Of a DNA stretch of 64,000 nucleotides, positions 44,633 through 54,934 are shown piece after piece (position 1 is the stretch's first letter; each line of letters opens with the position of its first letter). Location of the stretch: assembly GCF_014705715.1 (NCBI RefSeq), contig NZ_JACXLC010000001.1:416457-480456 (forward strand), written 5' to 3'. The position numbers and the translations under genes were made by a program. This DNA comes from Erythrobacter rubeus (GTDB lineage: Bacteria > Pseudomonadota > Alphaproteobacteria > Sphingomonadales > Sphingomonadaceae). The notes under the pieces were generated by a model that searched no databases, had not been told where the DNA came from, and saw nothing but the letters and a program-made list of their open reading frames with translations.

Positions 44633-46351
44633 ATGACCAGCGAGACTGCTGAGCCTTCATCATCATCGTCGCAGAATCTGCCGATCGAACCACCGATCGT
44701 CGATTTGCCCATACCCACGCATGATCGCGGGTTTTACGATGGTTTCAGCCGCGAGGTTTCCATCCCGGCGAAGATCATCGTTTCGCTCATCATCATGTGG
44801 GCGATCTTCTTCCCGGTCAGGGCCAGCGATACGCTTCAGCTCGCCAATTCGACGATCATTTCCAGTTTTAGCGGTTGGTATGTCTATCTTGTGGCTAGCT
44901 TGATCGCGGTGTGTTTCGCGCTGGCGATCTTTCCCCGCAGCGGCAGGCTTCGCCTTGGCTCGGCTGACGAGAAACCCGAGTTTTCGTTCTTCTCCTGGGT
45001 CTCGATGCTGTTCGGGGCCGGGATTGGCATCGGAATGCTCACCTATTCAACGGGTGAGCCGCTCGCGCACTTTGCGAGCAACCCCGACATCATCCGAGGC
45101 ACGATCGAAGCGCAGTCGGCGGAGGCCGTCCGCCCTGCTTACATGTGGACCTTCCTGCATTGGGGTTTCGGCGCGTGGTGCACTTATGCGCTGGTCGGCC
45201 TCGCGATATCCTATGTTTCTCACCGGAGAGGTTTGCCGCTCACGATCCGGTCAAGCCTTGCGCCGCTGTTCGGAAAAGGCATGTCCGGGCTCGCCGGTCA
45301 TGTGGTCGATATCGTCGCTGTGGTTGCAACGATTCTTGGGGTGGCAGTGACGATGGGACTTGGAGTGCAGCAATTCGTCGCCGGGCTGCACAGGATTGGC
45401 TTTGGTGATTGGCTACTGGCCCAGGATGGTTCGGCAACGCCGATGGCGATCGTGGTGGCGCTTCTGTTGCTGGTGGGCGCGTCAACGATCAGCGCGCTTT
45501 CGGGTGTCGGCCGCGGGATCAAGTGGCTTTCCAACATCAACATGACGCTTTCGTTCGCCCTCTTGGCGCTTTTCGCCTTTGTTGGTTCGGGGCTTTACGG
45601 CCTGAAGCTGCTGGGGGTCGGCATTTGGGATTACTTCGTCACTCTTCCCGCGCATTCGCTAACGCTGTTTTCGTCGGCGGGCGACGCGGCTGGCGACGCC
45701 CTTGTCCAGTGGCAGCTCGACTGGTCTGTCTTCTATTGGGCATGGTGGATCGCCTTTGCGCCCTTCGTCGGTATGTTCATAGCGCGTATTTCCCGGGGGC
45801 GTACGATCAGGGAATACGTCTTTGGCGTGGCGATGGTCCCATCGCTGATGTGTTTCATCTGGATGGCGATGGTCGGCGGGACGGCAATCGATCTCGAACT
45901 AAGCGGTGTCGCCGACGGGGCGATTATGAGCACAGGCATATCGGACCAGCTTTACGCGACGCTCGCGGTTATGCTGAGTCCTGAAATGGCATTGGTTGTT
46001 TCGGGGCTGGTTGTGGTGCTTTTGATGACATACCTGATCACGTCCGCAGACAGTGCGATCCTGATCGTCAACACGATCAACGGCGCGGGTGACGATGAAG
46101 GCAGCCGCCGATATCATATCTTCTTCTGGGGCATTGCGCTCGCATTCGTGGTGGGATCGATGCTGATACTCGGCGGCATCGACGCGATCCGGATCACCAT
46201 GATTATCGGCGCCTTGCCATTTTCTTTCGTGGTGCTCGCAATGGCCGTGTCGATCATCAAGGCTGTCGTTTTCGACCTGATCCGCAAGAAGCACGGCATC
46301 CCAACGACAGCCGAGGGTTGCGAAGACTGGGATGGTCTGCCGCAGCCGTAG
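44633..46351 (+). CDS. BCCT-family (betaine/choline/carnitine-type) transporter
   Basis: 572 aa, about 12 membrane segments. Hallmarks are the glycine-rich GAGIGIGMLTYSTGEP, the Trp-rich YMWTFLHWGFGAWCTYALVGL, WSVFYWAWWIAFAPFVGMFIARISRGRTI and TSADSAILIVNTIN. The first four are typical of proton- or sodium-coupled uptake of quaternary ammonium compounds such as glycine betaine. The ~55-residue N-terminus is Ser/Pro-rich and hydrophilic. The gene stands alone. The exact substrate cannot be read from the sequence. Confidence 0.9.
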   Translation: MTSETAEPSSSSSQNLPIEPPIVDLPIPTHDRGFYDGFSREVSIPAKIIVSLIIMWAIFFPVRASDTLQLANSTIISSFSGWYVYLVASLIAVCFALAIFPRSGRLRLGSADEKPEFSFFSWVSMLFGAGIGIGMLTYSTGEPLAHFASNPDIIRGTIEAQSAEAVRPAYMWTFLHWGFGAWCTYALVGLAISYVSHRRGLPLTIRSSLAPLFGKGMSGLAGHVVDIVAVVATILGVAVTMGLGVQQFVAGLHRIGFGDWLLAQDGSATPMAIVVALLLLVGASTISALSGVGRGIKWLSNINMTLSFALLALFAFVGSGLYGLKLLGVGIWDYFVTLPAHSLTLFSSAGDAAGDALVQWQLDWSVFYWAWWIAFAPFVGMFIARISRGRTIREYVFGVAMVPSLMCFIWMAMVGGTAIDLELSGVADGAIMSTGISDQLYATLAVMLSPEMALVVSGLVVVLLMTYLITSADSAILIVNTINGAGDDEGSRRYHIFFWGIALAFVVGSMLILGGIDAIRITMIIGALPFSFVVLAMAVSIIKAVVFDLIRKKHGIPTTAEGCEDWDGLPQP

Positions 46352-46559
46352 AGTGTTCAGGTGCCCGTCCTCTGTTGCCAAGTTGCAACATCGTGAAACA
46401 GTTCTGGAAATAATCAGTGCGTCCGGTGGCCGGCCGAGTAACCGATTGTTATCGCCCTTTCAAACGCGTGCACTTCTTTGCCTTTCTGCGCGCGTGACTG
46501 GATGTCGCTGGTGCATTTGAGCATCGCAATCCGGTTCAGGCCAAATCAGGGGCATTTTA
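46352..46559. promoter_or_regulatory. Promoter region of the TonB-receptor gene
   Basis: 208 bases between the BCCT stop and the receptor ATG (AGGGG seven bases before it). A small dyad TGTTGC-N6-GCAACA at 46373-46390 lies just behind the BCCT gene. Nothing else was recognised. Confidence 0.3.
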
Positions 46560-49220
46560 ATGTCGAAATTCGTCGGCGGCGCGTCAGCAAGCGCGCTCGC
46601 AATCGCTATTGCATCACCTGCCGTCGCTCAGGAAGCGACCGCGCAATCCGAACAGGCCGAGCAGCGCGGGGGCGTGCAAACTATTGTCGTCACCGCGCAG
46701 CGCCGCACCGAAGACCTGCAGGACGTGCCGGTCTCCGTTTCCGCCATCGGTGCCGAACAGCTTGAAGAGCTCAACATCGATACGTTCGAGGATTACCTTG
46801 AGCAGATTCCTTCGGTGACCGCAGGGGGCAACGGCCCCGGCCAGAGCACGATCTACATTCGCGGCCTAGCCTCGACCACGCCCAACATCACGGTTGCAGG
46901 CGTTGCGGGGCTTGCTCCCAACGTGGCGCTGTATCTCAACGACCAGCCGCTCTCGCAGCCGGGCCGTAACCTTGACGTGTACGCCGCCGACCTTGAGCGG
47001 ATCGAGGTCCTCTCCGGTCCACAAGGCACGCTGTTCGGCGCAAGCTCGCAGGCCGGCGTGGTCCGTCTGATCACCAACAAACCCAGCCTCTCAGGCTTTG
47101 ACGCTGCGTTTTCGACCGGCGTCTCCTTCACCAAGGGGGGCGAGGCGAGCTACCAGGGCGAGGCGATGATCAACGTCCCTGTGTCAGAGACGATAGCGCT
47201 GCGCGGCGTGGTCTATCTCGATGACCAGGGCGGCTATATCGACAACGTTCCAGGCACCATCAATCTCAGCGAGAGCGCACGGTTCCGTCCCGAGGGCTTC
47301 GTTCGCGAGAACGGTGTGCCGGTGAATGCCAATCGCGCCGGCTTTCAGTCGACCGCGGATCTGAGCGGTGTCACTTTCCTGGATGCCGACAATGCAGGCA
47401 TTGCCGAGGACGACTTCAACGACACGCAGTACACCGGTTTCCGTGTCAGCGGTCTGTGGGAAGTCACCCCGGACTGGACGGTCACCGTGTCGCACCAACG
47501 CCAAAGCCTTGAGAGCGACGGCGTATTCTTCGCCGATCCCGAACTGGACGGCCTCGATGACCTCGAAATCTCGCGCTTTGAGGAAGACCGCCTGGAAGAC
47601 GACTTTTCGAACACCAGCTGGACGGTCGAAGGCCGTATCGCGATGCTCGATGTCATCTATACGGGCGCCTACACCGATCGCGAAGCGGAACAGCGCGCCG
47701 ACTACACCGATTACCTGTTCGCCGGTCAGTATCTGCCGTACTACATCTGCGATGGCTCGGTCAGCTATCCGGGTGCGGGTGTCGATCCGGCTGGAACGTG
47801 TCAGCCGCCGAACCTCTTCGTGAACTCGCTCAGCAACACCGAAGTGTTCACGCAGGAACTGCGTTTCAGCACACCTGAAGACTGGCGCATCCGGTTCCAG
47901 GGCGGCGGTTTCTACTCCGATCTCAGCCTCGAAGAGCGCGTCGACTTCGCTTATCCGGGTAATGTGGTCGCGCAGCCGTTTGGTCCGTTCGCACCGAATT
48001 TTCCGCAGACGACAGGCTTCATTTCCGATCCTGGCCCGTTCCCGGCCTCGACGATCTTCCGCAACGACATTCGCCGGACCGATGAGCAATTCGGCATTTT
48101 CGGCGAAGCGAGCTTCGATATCGTGCCCGACTTGCTCACGGCCACGTTCGGTGCGCGTTATTACGATGTCGAGGTGGACTTCGAAGGCAGCGCCAACGGT
48201 TCGTTCTGCAACAGCTTCAGCGACGTCGATCAGAACGCCTTCGGCACCGACATCAGCGATCTTTACAATGGTGATGGTCAATTCACCTTCATCGGATCGT
48301 GCGATCCCGCCTTGCGTCAGACTTTCGATTTGGACGACAGCCTCGAAGAAATCCAGGCAGCCGGTCTTTCCGCAGCGCAGGCGCAGCAGGTGTTCAACGC
48401 TGTTCGCGCGCCCGACACTGCATCGACGAGCGGCACTATCTTTAAAGGCACTCTCACGGTGACGCCAACCGAAGACCTGCTGTTCTATGCCACCTATTCG
48501 GAGGGCTTCCGGCCCGGACTGCTGAACCGTCCTGGCGGTGCTGTGGCACCGGGGACCGGCTTCGTCGTTCCGTTCGAAGTCGACACTGACGAGGTGGAGA
48601 ATTACGAGCTCGGGTGGAAGACCGACCTGCTGGACGGGCAATTCCGCTTCAACGGCAGCGCGTTCTTCGTCGATATCTCGAACCTGCAAACGCAGATTTT
48701 CGATCCCTCGATCACCAACCTGTTCTTCTCGTCCAATGCGGCCGATGCCGAGATCTACGGGATCGAGGCCGACTTCACCATCGCACCCTATGCTGTGCCG
48801 GGCCTGACAATTGCGGGTGCTTTCTCGATCCTCGATACCGAAATAACGGAAGTGCTCATCCCGACCACCGATGTGATCGAAGGTGAGGAACTCGCCTACG
48901 CTCCGGGTTTCCAGGGCAACCTTCGCGCGCGGTACGAATGGGATCTGTCGAACACGCTTGAGGCATATATCCAGCCGCAGGTGACCTATTCGGATTCGAA
49001 GTTCACCGACATAATCGAAATCAACAAGATCGAGCTTGATAGCTACACGTTGTTCGATCTGGCGGTGGGCATAAAGGCCGACCGTTGGGGCTTCGAAGTG
49101 TTCGGCGAGAACCTGTCCGACGAACGCGCCGAAATCTCCGGCATTTTCGGGAATGACCGCGAACGCATCATTACCAACCGTCCGCTGACGGTCGGCATGC
49201 GCGTGTCGTTCGACTACTGA
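46560..49220 (+). CDS. TonB-dependent outer-membrane receptor
   Basis: 886 aa. Signal peptide ending SPAVAQ; TonB-box-like TIVVTAQRR (~residues 40-48); plug domain with DVPVSVSAIGAEQLEELN, IYIRGLASTTPNI and GPQGTLFGASSQAGVVRLITNKP; the rest is a barrel, closing with NRPLTVGMRVSFDY and a terminal aromatic. It is of the Caulobacter/sphingomonad type that imports siderophores, vitamins, peptides or oligosaccharides. The neighbour is a TPR-sulfotransferase. Ligand unknown. Confidence 0.93.
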   Translation: MSKFVGGASASALAIAIASPAVAQEATAQSEQAEQRGGVQTIVVTAQRRTEDLQDVPVSVSAIGAEQLEELNIDTFEDYLEQIPSVTAGGNGPGQSTIYIRGLASTTPNITVAGVAGLAPNVALYLNDQPLSQPGRNLDVYAADLERIEVLSGPQGTLFGASSQAGVVRLITNKPSLSGFDAAFSTGVSFTKGGEASYQGEAMINVPVSETIALRGVVYLDDQGGYIDNVPGTINLSESARFRPEGFVRENGVPVNANRAGFQSTADLSGVTFLDADNAGIAEDDFNDTQYTGFRVSGLWEVTPDWTVTVSHQRQSLESDGVFFADPELDGLDDLEISRFEEDRLEDDFSNTSWTVEGRIAMLDVIYTGAYTDREAEQRADYTDYLFAGQYLPYYICDGSVSYPGAGVDPAGTCQPPNLFVNSLSNTEVFTQELRFSTPEDWRIRFQGGGFYSDLSLEERVDFAYPGNVVAQPFGPFAPNFPQTTGFISDPGPFPASTIFRNDIRRTDEQFGIFGEASFDIVPDLLTATFGARYYDVEVDFEGSANGSFCNSFSDVDQNAFGTDISDLYNGDGQFTFIGSCDPALRQTFDLDDSLEEIQAAGLSAAQAQQVFNAVRAPDTASTSGTIFKGTLTVTPTEDLLFYATYSEGFRPGLLNRPGGAVAPGTGFVVPFEVDTDEVENYELGWKTDLLDGQFRFNGSAFFVDISNLQTQIFDPSITNLFFSSNAADAEIYGIEADFTIAPYAVPGLTIAGAFSILDTEITEVLIPTTDVIEGEELAYAPGFQGNLRARYEWDLSNTLEAYIQPQVTYSDSKFTDIIEINKIELDSYTLFDLAVGIKADRWGFEVFGENLSDERAEISGIFGNDRERIITNRPLTVGMRVSFDY

Positions 49221-49242
49221 TCCGATCGGACTAAAAAGCTGG

Positions 49243-49287
49243 CGGCGGGAGTGGGCAGACAGGTTCACTCCCGCCGTTTGCTTGTTT
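49243..49287 (+). terminator. Intrinsic terminator between the TonB receptor and the sulfotransferase
   Basis: CGGCGGGAGTG (49243-49253) pairs perfectly with CACTCCCGCCG (49266-49276) around a 12-base loop, followed by TTTGCTTGTTT. It ends 12 bases before the downstream ATG, so partial read-through could set the stoichiometry of the two products. Confidence 0.8.
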
Positions 49288-49298
49288 AAGGCAGCAAC

Positions 49299-51263
49299 AT
49301 GACGCCGCGCGATACCAACTTGAAGAGCGCCCAGCAGAAGATGCAGGCGGGCGACTTCTCCGGCGGTCTCGACGTCGCTGAGGCCATGCTTGCCGACGAT
49401 TCTGCGGACGGTGAGGCGCTCTACCTTGCGGCCGTCGCCTCGCGCTATCTGAAGCGTTTCGACGAGGCTTCGCAGCACCTGTCCAACCTTCATGCGGCGA
49501 TGCCCGAATACGGCCGAGCCTGGCAGGAGGAGGGGCACCTCGCGCTCGCCCAGGGAGACAAGGCCGCAGCGCTCTCGGCGTTTGTTCGCGCGGTGCGGTT
49601 CAACCCGGCGCTGGAGGCAAGCTGGCGCGAACAGACAAGATTGCTGGGCGAAGCAGGCAGAACCGCTGAAGCTGGCGCCGCATATGCGCAGCATCAGCGT
49701 TTGGTGAACCTTCCGCGCGAACTGGTCGCGGTAACAAATCACCTGGCGGAAGGGCGGTTGATCCGCGCCGAGGAAATCTGCCGCCACTATCTGCGCCAGA
49801 ACCCTCGCAGCGTGGAGGGGATGCGGCTTCTCGCCCAGATCGGAATCGAACTTGGCATTCTGGACGATGCCGAATTCCTGCTCGAAAGCGCGGTGACTTT
49901 TGCGCCCGACGATATCCAGCTGCGCCTCGATTATATCGACGCTCTGCGCAGGCGACAGAATTTCAAGAAAGCGCGCGAGGAAGCAGAGACCCTCTACGCG
50001 CGCGATCCCGAAAATGTCCTGTTCCAGTCCCGGCTCGCGATCGAGAGCATGCAGACCGGAGAATATGATCGCGGCCTCAAGCTGTTCGATGCAGTGCTTG
50101 AGAAGATTCCGAACGATCCAGCCAATCTGACGAGCAAGGGCCACGCGCTCAAGACCACCGGCGCGCAGAGCGAAGCGATCGACAGCTACCGGCAGGCGAT
50201 AGCGGCAAAACCCTACCACGGGGATGCCTGGTATGCCCTTGCGAACCTCAAGACCTATCGGTTCGAGGACAGCGAACTTGCGGCGATGAAGGAGCAGGCA
50301 GAGCGGCCCGACCTTGCCTTCATGGACCGCGTGCACATTTCATTCGCGCTCGGCAAAGCGCTGGAAGACCGCGGCGATTACGAGGCGAGCTTTGGTTTTT
50401 ACGACCAAGGCAACGCGCTGAAGCGAGCGCAAACGCGCTACAGCGCCGACAGCATGAGCGCCGAGTTGGCCAAGCAAAAAGACATCTGCACGCCGGACCT
50501 GTTCGAAAGGCAGGCGGGTAAGGGGCATGGCGCGCCCGATCCGATCTTCATTCTTGGCCTGCCGCGCGCAGGCTCGACCCTGCTGGAGCAAATCCTCGCC
50601 AGCCATTCGCAGATCGATGGAACCTTGGAACTTCCAAACATTCTCGCGCTCGCGCACCGCTTGCGAGGCCGCAAGGCCGGCCAGTCGCGCTATCCCGAAA
50701 TCCTCCATGATCTGACTGCAGAACAGCTCGCAAAATTCGGTTCGGATTTCATAGAAAACACCCGCATTCACCGGCAGGACGCGCCGTTCTTCATCGACAA
50801 GATGCCGAACAATTTCCGCCATATCGGCCTGATCCACCTTATCCTGCCGAATGCGAAAATCATCGATGCCCGCCGCGCGCCGATGGATTGCTGTTTTTCA
50901 GGGTTCAAGCAGCTCTTCGCCGAGGGCCAGGAATTCACCTATGGCCTGCATGAGGTGGGCCGGTATTATGCCGACTATGTCGATCTGATGGACCATTGGG
51001 ATGCGGTGCTTCCACGCAAGGTCCTGCGCGTCCAGCATGAGGATGTGCTCGACGATCTCGAAGGGCAGACGCGGCGAATGCTCGATTTTCTCGGGCTTCC
51101 GTTCGAAGAGGCGTGTCTCCAGTTTCACAAGACCGATCGGGCGGTGCGCACTGCCTCGAGCGAACAGGTGCGCGAACCGATCAATCGAAAAGGGCAGGGC
51201 GCGTGGCAGCCTTTCGAGCCGTGGCTTGCCCCCTTGAAAGAGGCACTAGGCGACCTGGTTTAA
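49299..51263 (+). CDS. TPR-containing sulfotransferase
   Basis: 654 aa. About nine TPR-like helical pairs fill residues ~5-390. The PAPS-dependent sulfotransferase domain begins near 415 with PIFILGLPRAGSTLLEQIL (5'-phosphosulfate loop). DKMPNNFRHIGLIHLILPNAKIIDARR is the 3'-phosphate binding region and VLRVQHEDVLDDLEGQTRRML the C-terminal signature. This architecture is frequent beside TonB-dependent receptors in alphaproteobacteria. The TPR part suggests a protein or peptide partner, so it could sulfate a ligand or surface molecule; the target is unknown. Confidence 0.88.
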   Translation: MTPRDTNLKSAQQKMQAGDFSGGLDVAEAMLADDSADGEALYLAAVASRYLKRFDEASQHLSNLHAAMPEYGRAWQEEGHLALAQGDKAAALSAFVRAVRFNPALEASWREQTRLLGEAGRTAEAGAAYAQHQRLVNLPRELVAVTNHLAEGRLIRAEEICRHYLRQNPRSVEGMRLLAQIGIELGILDDAEFLLESAVTFAPDDIQLRLDYIDALRRRQNFKKAREEAETLYARDPENVLFQSRLAIESMQTGEYDRGLKLFDAVLEKIPNDPANLTSKGHALKTTGAQSEAIDSYRQAIAAKPYHGDAWYALANLKTYRFEDSELAAMKEQAERPDLAFMDRVHISFALGKALEDRGDYEASFGFYDQGNALKRAQTRYSADSMSAELAKQKDICTPDLFERQAGKGHGAPDPIFILGLPRAGSTLLEQILASHSQIDGTLELPNILALAHRLRGRKAGQSRYPEILHDLTAEQLAKFGSDFIENTRIHRQDAPFFIDKMPNNFRHIGLIHLILPNAKIIDARRAPMDCCFSGFKQLFAEGQEFTYGLHEVGRYYADYVDLMDHWDAVLPRKVLRVQHEDVLDDLEGQTRRMLDFLGLPFEEACLQFHKTDRAVRTASSEQVREPINRKGQGAWQPFEPWLAPLKEALGDLV

Positions 51264-51598
51264 GCCAGCCGCGCCCCATCTGGCACGCCTTCGCCCGGTG
51301 CCGCGAGGACGATGGCCCCGTCCGCATCGGGAAATCCCAGCACCAGTACTTCGGACATGAACGGGCCGATCTGGCGCGGAGGAAAATTGACGACGGCCAT
51401 CACTTTGCGACCCACGAGTTCCTCGGGCGTGTAATGGTCGGTGATCTGAGCAGAGCTTTTGCGCGTGCCCAAATCGCTGCCGAAATCGACCACCACCTTG
51501 ATCGCGGGCTTGCGCGCCTCCGGAAACGGCTCGGCCGAAACGACCGTCCCCGCGCGAATGTCGAGCGCCATGAAAGTCTCAAAGGTCGTCTGTTCCAT
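51260..51598 (-). CDS. csaA: CsaA-type tRNA-binding-fold (export chaperone-like) protein
   Basis: 112 aa from the ATG at 51598, normal CsaA length; an upstream ATG would add 12 residues. The OB-fold core has FMALDIRAGTVVSAEPFPEARKPA, IKVVVDFGSDLGTRKSSAQIT and VNFPPRQIGPFMSEVLVLGFPDADGAIVLAAP. It belongs to the tRNA_bind family. CsaA was described as a secretion-related chaperone in Bacillus, but the exact role in proteobacteria is unsettled. It converges with the sulfotransferase by a 4-base overlap. Confidence 0.88.
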   Translation of the reverse strand: MEQTTFETFMALDIRAGTVVSAEPFPEARKPAIKVVVDFGSDLGTRKSSAQITDHYTPEELVGRKVMAVVNFPPRQIGPFMSEVLVLGFPDADGAIVLAAPGEGVPDGARLA

Positions 51599-51685
51599 AG
51601 AGCCTGCGATAACGCTGCTCTTTCCATAAGTCACCGCGTGAGATAGATTGCGAACTGCAACCCAGCGCAGCGCAGGATACTATCG

Positions 51686-52177
51686 ATGACAAGTTTCACA
51701 CTCAACGGGCAGCCCGTGACGATAGACGCGGACCCGGCAATGCCGATCCTGTGGGTCGTGCGCGAGAAGCTTGGCCTTAGTGGCACGAAGTTCGGTTGCG
51801 GCATTGCGCAATGCGGGGCCTGCACGGTTCATCTGGACGGTGAGCCGGTGCGCAGCTGCTCGACGCCTCTCGCCCAAGCGGAGGGCCGCGAGGTGACGAC
51901 GATCGAGGGGATCGCCGGTCCGGATGGCGAACTCACCAAAATCCAGCAGGCATGGATCAGCGAGCAGGTGCCGCAATGCGGATATTGTCAGTCCGGCCAG
52001 ATCATGGCGGCGACCGCCTTGCTGCGCGACAATCCTGCTCCTTCGGACGAGGATATAGATGCGGCCATGTCGGGAAATATCTGTCGCTGCGGCACCTACA
52101 CCCGCATCCGCCGTGCGATCAAAGTCGCCGCGGGGATCGAACAGCCGCTTTCCGAGCGCATGGCGGGGGAGGCCTGA
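51686..52177 (+). CDS. iorA: Molybdenum hydroxylase small subunit, [2Fe-2S] (isoquinoline 1-oxidoreductase alpha type)
   Basis: 163 aa, AGGA eight bases before the ATG. The N-terminal plant-type cluster has C38-x4-C43-x2-C46 and C58. The C-terminal helical cluster has C98-x2-C101 and C133-x-C135 ([20 protein letters not shown]). It carries electrons from the molybdenum centre of the next gene product. The Ior type lacks a FAD subunit, and none is encoded here. Confidence 0.93.
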   Translation: MTSFTLNGQPVTIDADPAMPILWVVREKLGLSGTKFGCGIAQCGACTVHLDGEPVRSCSTPLAQAEGREVTTIEGIAGPDGELTKIQQAWISEQVPQCGYCQSGQIMAATALLRDNPAPSDEDIDAAMSGNICRCGTYTRIRRAIKVAAGIEQPLSERMAGEA

Positions 52178-52180
52178 GCC

Positions 52181-54430
52181 ATGAGCGACCTGAATTCGAA
52201 GAAAGAGCGCGGCAGCCTTGCGAAGTGGAGCAGGCGCGGATTTATCGGCGCCGGTGTGCTGGCGGGCGGCGGCCTGCTGATCGGGATCGGCGTTCGTCCG
52301 GGCAACCCGGTAGACGCGCTGCGCCCCAAGGTTGCGGCTGGGGCAGGCGAGCAGCTCGTCAATTCGTGGGTCAAGATCGATGCGGACAATATCGTCACCG
52401 CAATCGTCCCGCACTGCGAAATGGGGCAGGGAGCGCATTCGGTTCTTGCACAGATGCTGGCCGATGAACTCGACGCTGCGTGGGAAGATGTCCGCGTCAT
52501 GCAGGCGCCTGCCGACGGCAGCTATGTCGTCAGCGATACCGCGCGCATGTTCGTCGCACCGTTCACGATGAATGCGGCAGCTTGGATCGAGCCGACGTGG
52601 GATGGCCTGTTCACGCAGATTGGGCGCTTTACCGACGCAATGATCACCGGCGGATCCTCCTCCATTCGCTCGACTGGCCAGTACCAGATGCGCATTGCCG
52701 GCGCTGCGGCGCGCCAGATGCTTAAAGGGGCGGCAGCCGAGGAATGGGGCGTGCCCACATCGCAAATCACGACACGCGACAGCACTTTGTTCCACGAGCA
52801 GTCCGGCAGATCAGCGCCCTATTCGCGGTTTGCCGCCGCTGCCGCCGAGCAGCCGATGGATCACACGCCCCAGCTGAAATCGCCCGCCGAGTATCGCCTC
52901 ATGGGCAAAAGCAAGGCGCGCACGGATATCCCGGCAAAGGTCGATGGGACAGCGCAATTCGGCATCGACGCAGCGCCCGAAGGGCTCGACCTCAGCTACG
53001 CAGCGGTCGTGCGCCCCCCGGTAAACGGCACCAGTGTCACGAGCATGAATGCTGAGCGCGCGATGCAAATGCCTGGAGTGCTCCAGATCCTGAACATGGG
53101 GGATTTTGTCGCGGTGGTCGGCGACAGCTATTGGGAGGCGCAGCAGGCACTTGGCGCGATCGATATCGAATGGAGCGAGGCCGAAAGCCCGACCCGCTCG
53201 ACCGAAGATCAGTTTGTAGCGTTCGCGGCGGCGCTGGATGAGGCCGGCGACGATGGCGGCGATGAAGTCGCGGCAAAAGGCGACGCTACTTCTGCATTTG
53301 CCGATGCCGACACGTTGATCGAAGCGGAATACCGGGTACCTTATCTCGCGCATGCACCGATGGAGCCGGTCAATTGCACGGCGCTGGTCAAGGACGGGAA
53401 ATGCGATGTCTGGACCAGCACGCAGGTTCCGCTCATGGCGCGCACGGCGATCGAGAAAGCGATCGGTCTGCCCAAAGACGACATCACCGTGCATCACCCC
53501 TATCTCGGCGGCGCTTTCGGGCGGCGGCTCGAAAACGATTACGTCACGATGGCCGCGCGGATCGCGAAGGCGACCGGCTATCCGGTGAAGATGATCTGGA
53601 GCAGGGAAGAGGACACGCAGAAGGGTGTTTACCGTCCAGCAGACCTCAGCAGGCACAAGGCGGCTCTCGGTGCCGACGGAAAGCTGGTCGGCTATGCGAG
53701 CATCTTCACGCAAAGACACGACCCGGCAGAGGCGAGCGTGCCGGCGATGTACAACATTCCCAACACCTCGGTTCGTGTCGCGGCATCGGATTTGCACCTG
53801 CCATTTGCAGCGTGGCGCTCGGTGGACCACTCGCAGCAAGGCTGGTTCGTCGAGAGTTTCATTGACGAGGCCGCCCATGCTGCTGGCAAGGATCCGCTTG
53901 AATATCGGCTAGCCATGCTGGGTAACTCGCCGCGTCACGCCGCAGTGCTGCGGAAAGTGGCAGAGATGAGCGACTGGAGCGCGCCCGCTGCCCAAGACAC
54001 GGCGAAGGGCGTAGCCATTGTCGAGAGCTTCGGGACAATCGTGGCTGAAGTGATCGAGGTGGACATGGCGGCCGGCAAGCCGAAGATGACGAATTGCTGG
54101 GCGGTTTGCGATGCCGGTTTCATTATGAACCCCGATGGGTTCCGCAACCAGATCGAAGGCGGGATCGTGTTCGGCCTGACCGCGGCGATGTATGGCGAGA
54201 TCGACCTCGTCGATGGCGCGGCCAAGCAGAGCAATTTCCATGACTACAAGATGCTCCGGATGAACGAAGTGCCTGCGATCGAGGTCGCGATCATCAATTC
54301 GGGCGATATTCCTGTGGGCGGTGCTGGTGAACCGGGTCTTCCCCCTGCGGCTCCTGCTCTCACCAACGCAATCTTCGCGGCAACCGGCAGACGCCTGCGT
54401 GAGTTGCCCATCGCGAAGCAATTCGCATGA
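52181..54430 (+). CDS. iorB: Molybdopterin-binding large subunit (isoquinoline 1-oxidoreductase beta type)
   Basis: 749 aa, four bases after iorA with GGAGG in the iorA end. A twin-arginine-type leader S-R-R-G-F-I-G-A-G is followed by a hydrophobic stretch, so export is Tat-dependent. MCD-binding segments include [46 protein letters not shown] and the C-terminal catalytic Glu region [20 protein letters not shown]. The enzyme hydroxylates an aldehyde or N-heterocycle. Electrons go via IorA to the cytochrome c encoded next. Substrate unknown. Confidence 0.9.
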   Translation: MSDLNSKKERGSLAKWSRRGFIGAGVLAGGGLLIGIGVRPGNPVDALRPKVAAGAGEQLVNSWVKIDADNIVTAIVPHCEMGQGAHSVLAQMLADELDAAWEDVRVMQAPADGSYVVSDTARMFVAPFTMNAAAWIEPTWDGLFTQIGRFTDAMITGGSSSIRSTGQYQMRIAGAAARQMLKGAAAEEWGVPTSQITTRDSTLFHEQSGRSAPYSRFAAAAAEQPMDHTPQLKSPAEYRLMGKSKARTDIPAKVDGTAQFGIDAAPEGLDLSYAAVVRPPVNGTSVTSMNAERAMQMPGVLQILNMGDFVAVVGDSYWEAQQALGAIDIEWSEAESPTRSTEDQFVAFAAALDEAGDDGGDEVAAKGDATSAFADADTLIEAEYRVPYLAHAPMEPVNCTALVKDGKCDVWTSTQVPLMARTAIEKAIGLPKDDITVHHPYLGGAFGRRLENDYVTMAARIAKATGYPVKMIWSREEDTQKGVYRPADLSRHKAALGADGKLVGYASIFTQRHDPAEASVPAMYNIPNTSVRVAASDLHLPFAAWRSVDHSQQGWFVESFIDEAAHAAGKDPLEYRLAMLGNSPRHAAVLRKVAEMSDWSAPAAQDTAKGVAIVESFGTIVAEVIEVDMAAGKPKMTNCWAVCDAGFIMNPDGFRNQIEGGIVFGLTAAMYGEIDLVDGAAKQSNFHDYKMLRMNEVPAIEVAIINSGDIPVGGAGEPGLPPAAPALTNAIFAATGRRLRELPIAKQFA

Positions 54431-54915
54431 TCGACAGCCAGAGGGGCAAAAGGTCTGCGCGGTGTAAGGCAGCACTGAGTGCAGCTTTGCTTGCATTTAC
54501 CGTCTCTGCTTGCGGCGGCTCGGAGGAGCAGGCGGTCGTCGAGCAGATCGTGGTGCGTGAGCCGGGCGATCCAGCGCCGATACCTTCCGTCCCTGCGGAT
54601 GCGCCTGATCTGGTCGCAGCAGGAAAGTCCGCTTTTGCAATGTGCAGCGCATGCCATGTCGCGGAAGCGGGCGAGCCATCACTGGCGGGACCCAATTTGC
54701 ACGGCGTGGTCGGCAGGCAGGCGGGCGTTCTCGGTGACTTCGCATATTCGGAGGCGCTCGCGACCTCGCAGATCACATGGGACGAAGCACAGCTCGATCG
54801 CTTCCTTGCTGACCCGGCAGGGACCCTGCCAGGCACGATCATGGTCGCCGGTGCAGTTGGCGATGCGGAGCGCAGAGCTGCGATCATCGCTTATCTTACG
54901 AGCCTGGACGAGTAA
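54427..54915 (+). CDS. c-type cytochrome lipoprotein, electron acceptor of the Ior-type enzyme
   Basis: 162 aa, ATG in an ATGA overlap with iorB. Signal peptide with a V-S-A-C lipobox (Cys ~29), then a single haem domain with [22 protein letters not shown] and a distal Met in [11 protein letters not shown]. The class I cytochrome c fold with the conserved GPNLHG motif fits a periplasmic or membrane-anchored mediator carrying electrons from the molybdenum enzyme to the respiratory chain. Confidence 0.9.
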   Translation: MIDSQRGKRSARCKAALSAALLAFTVSACGGSEEQAVVEQIVVREPGDPAPIPSVPADAPDLVAAGKSAFAMCSACHVAEAGEPSLAGPNLHGVVGRQAGVLGDFAYSEALATSQITWDEAQLDRFLADPAGTLPGTIMVAGAVGDAERRAAIIAYLTSLDE

Positions 54916-54934
54916 TTCCGGGACCCCGACGCAA

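Noticed and set aside
44388..44693. N-terminal extension of the gdhA frame to 44693
   Set aside because: It would overlap the BCCT gene start; the TTG at 44387 has a good ribosome-binding site and gives the normal GdhA length.
46373..46390. TGTTGC-N6-GCAACA dyad near the BCCT stop as an operator
   Set aside because: Only six-base arms and located next to the upstream stop; too weak to claim beyond a mention.
47184..50336. A 1050-codon open frame on the minus strand across the TonB receptor and the sulfotransferase
   Set aside because: It is antisense to two well-supported genes and crosses a strong terminator. Its composition is that of a mirror frame of GC-rich coding DNA, with no recognisable domain.
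52811..53878. Minus-strand open frame of ~355 codons inside iorB
   Set aside because: Arg- and His-rich mirror frame of the molybdopterin subunit gene; no ribosome-binding site or motif.
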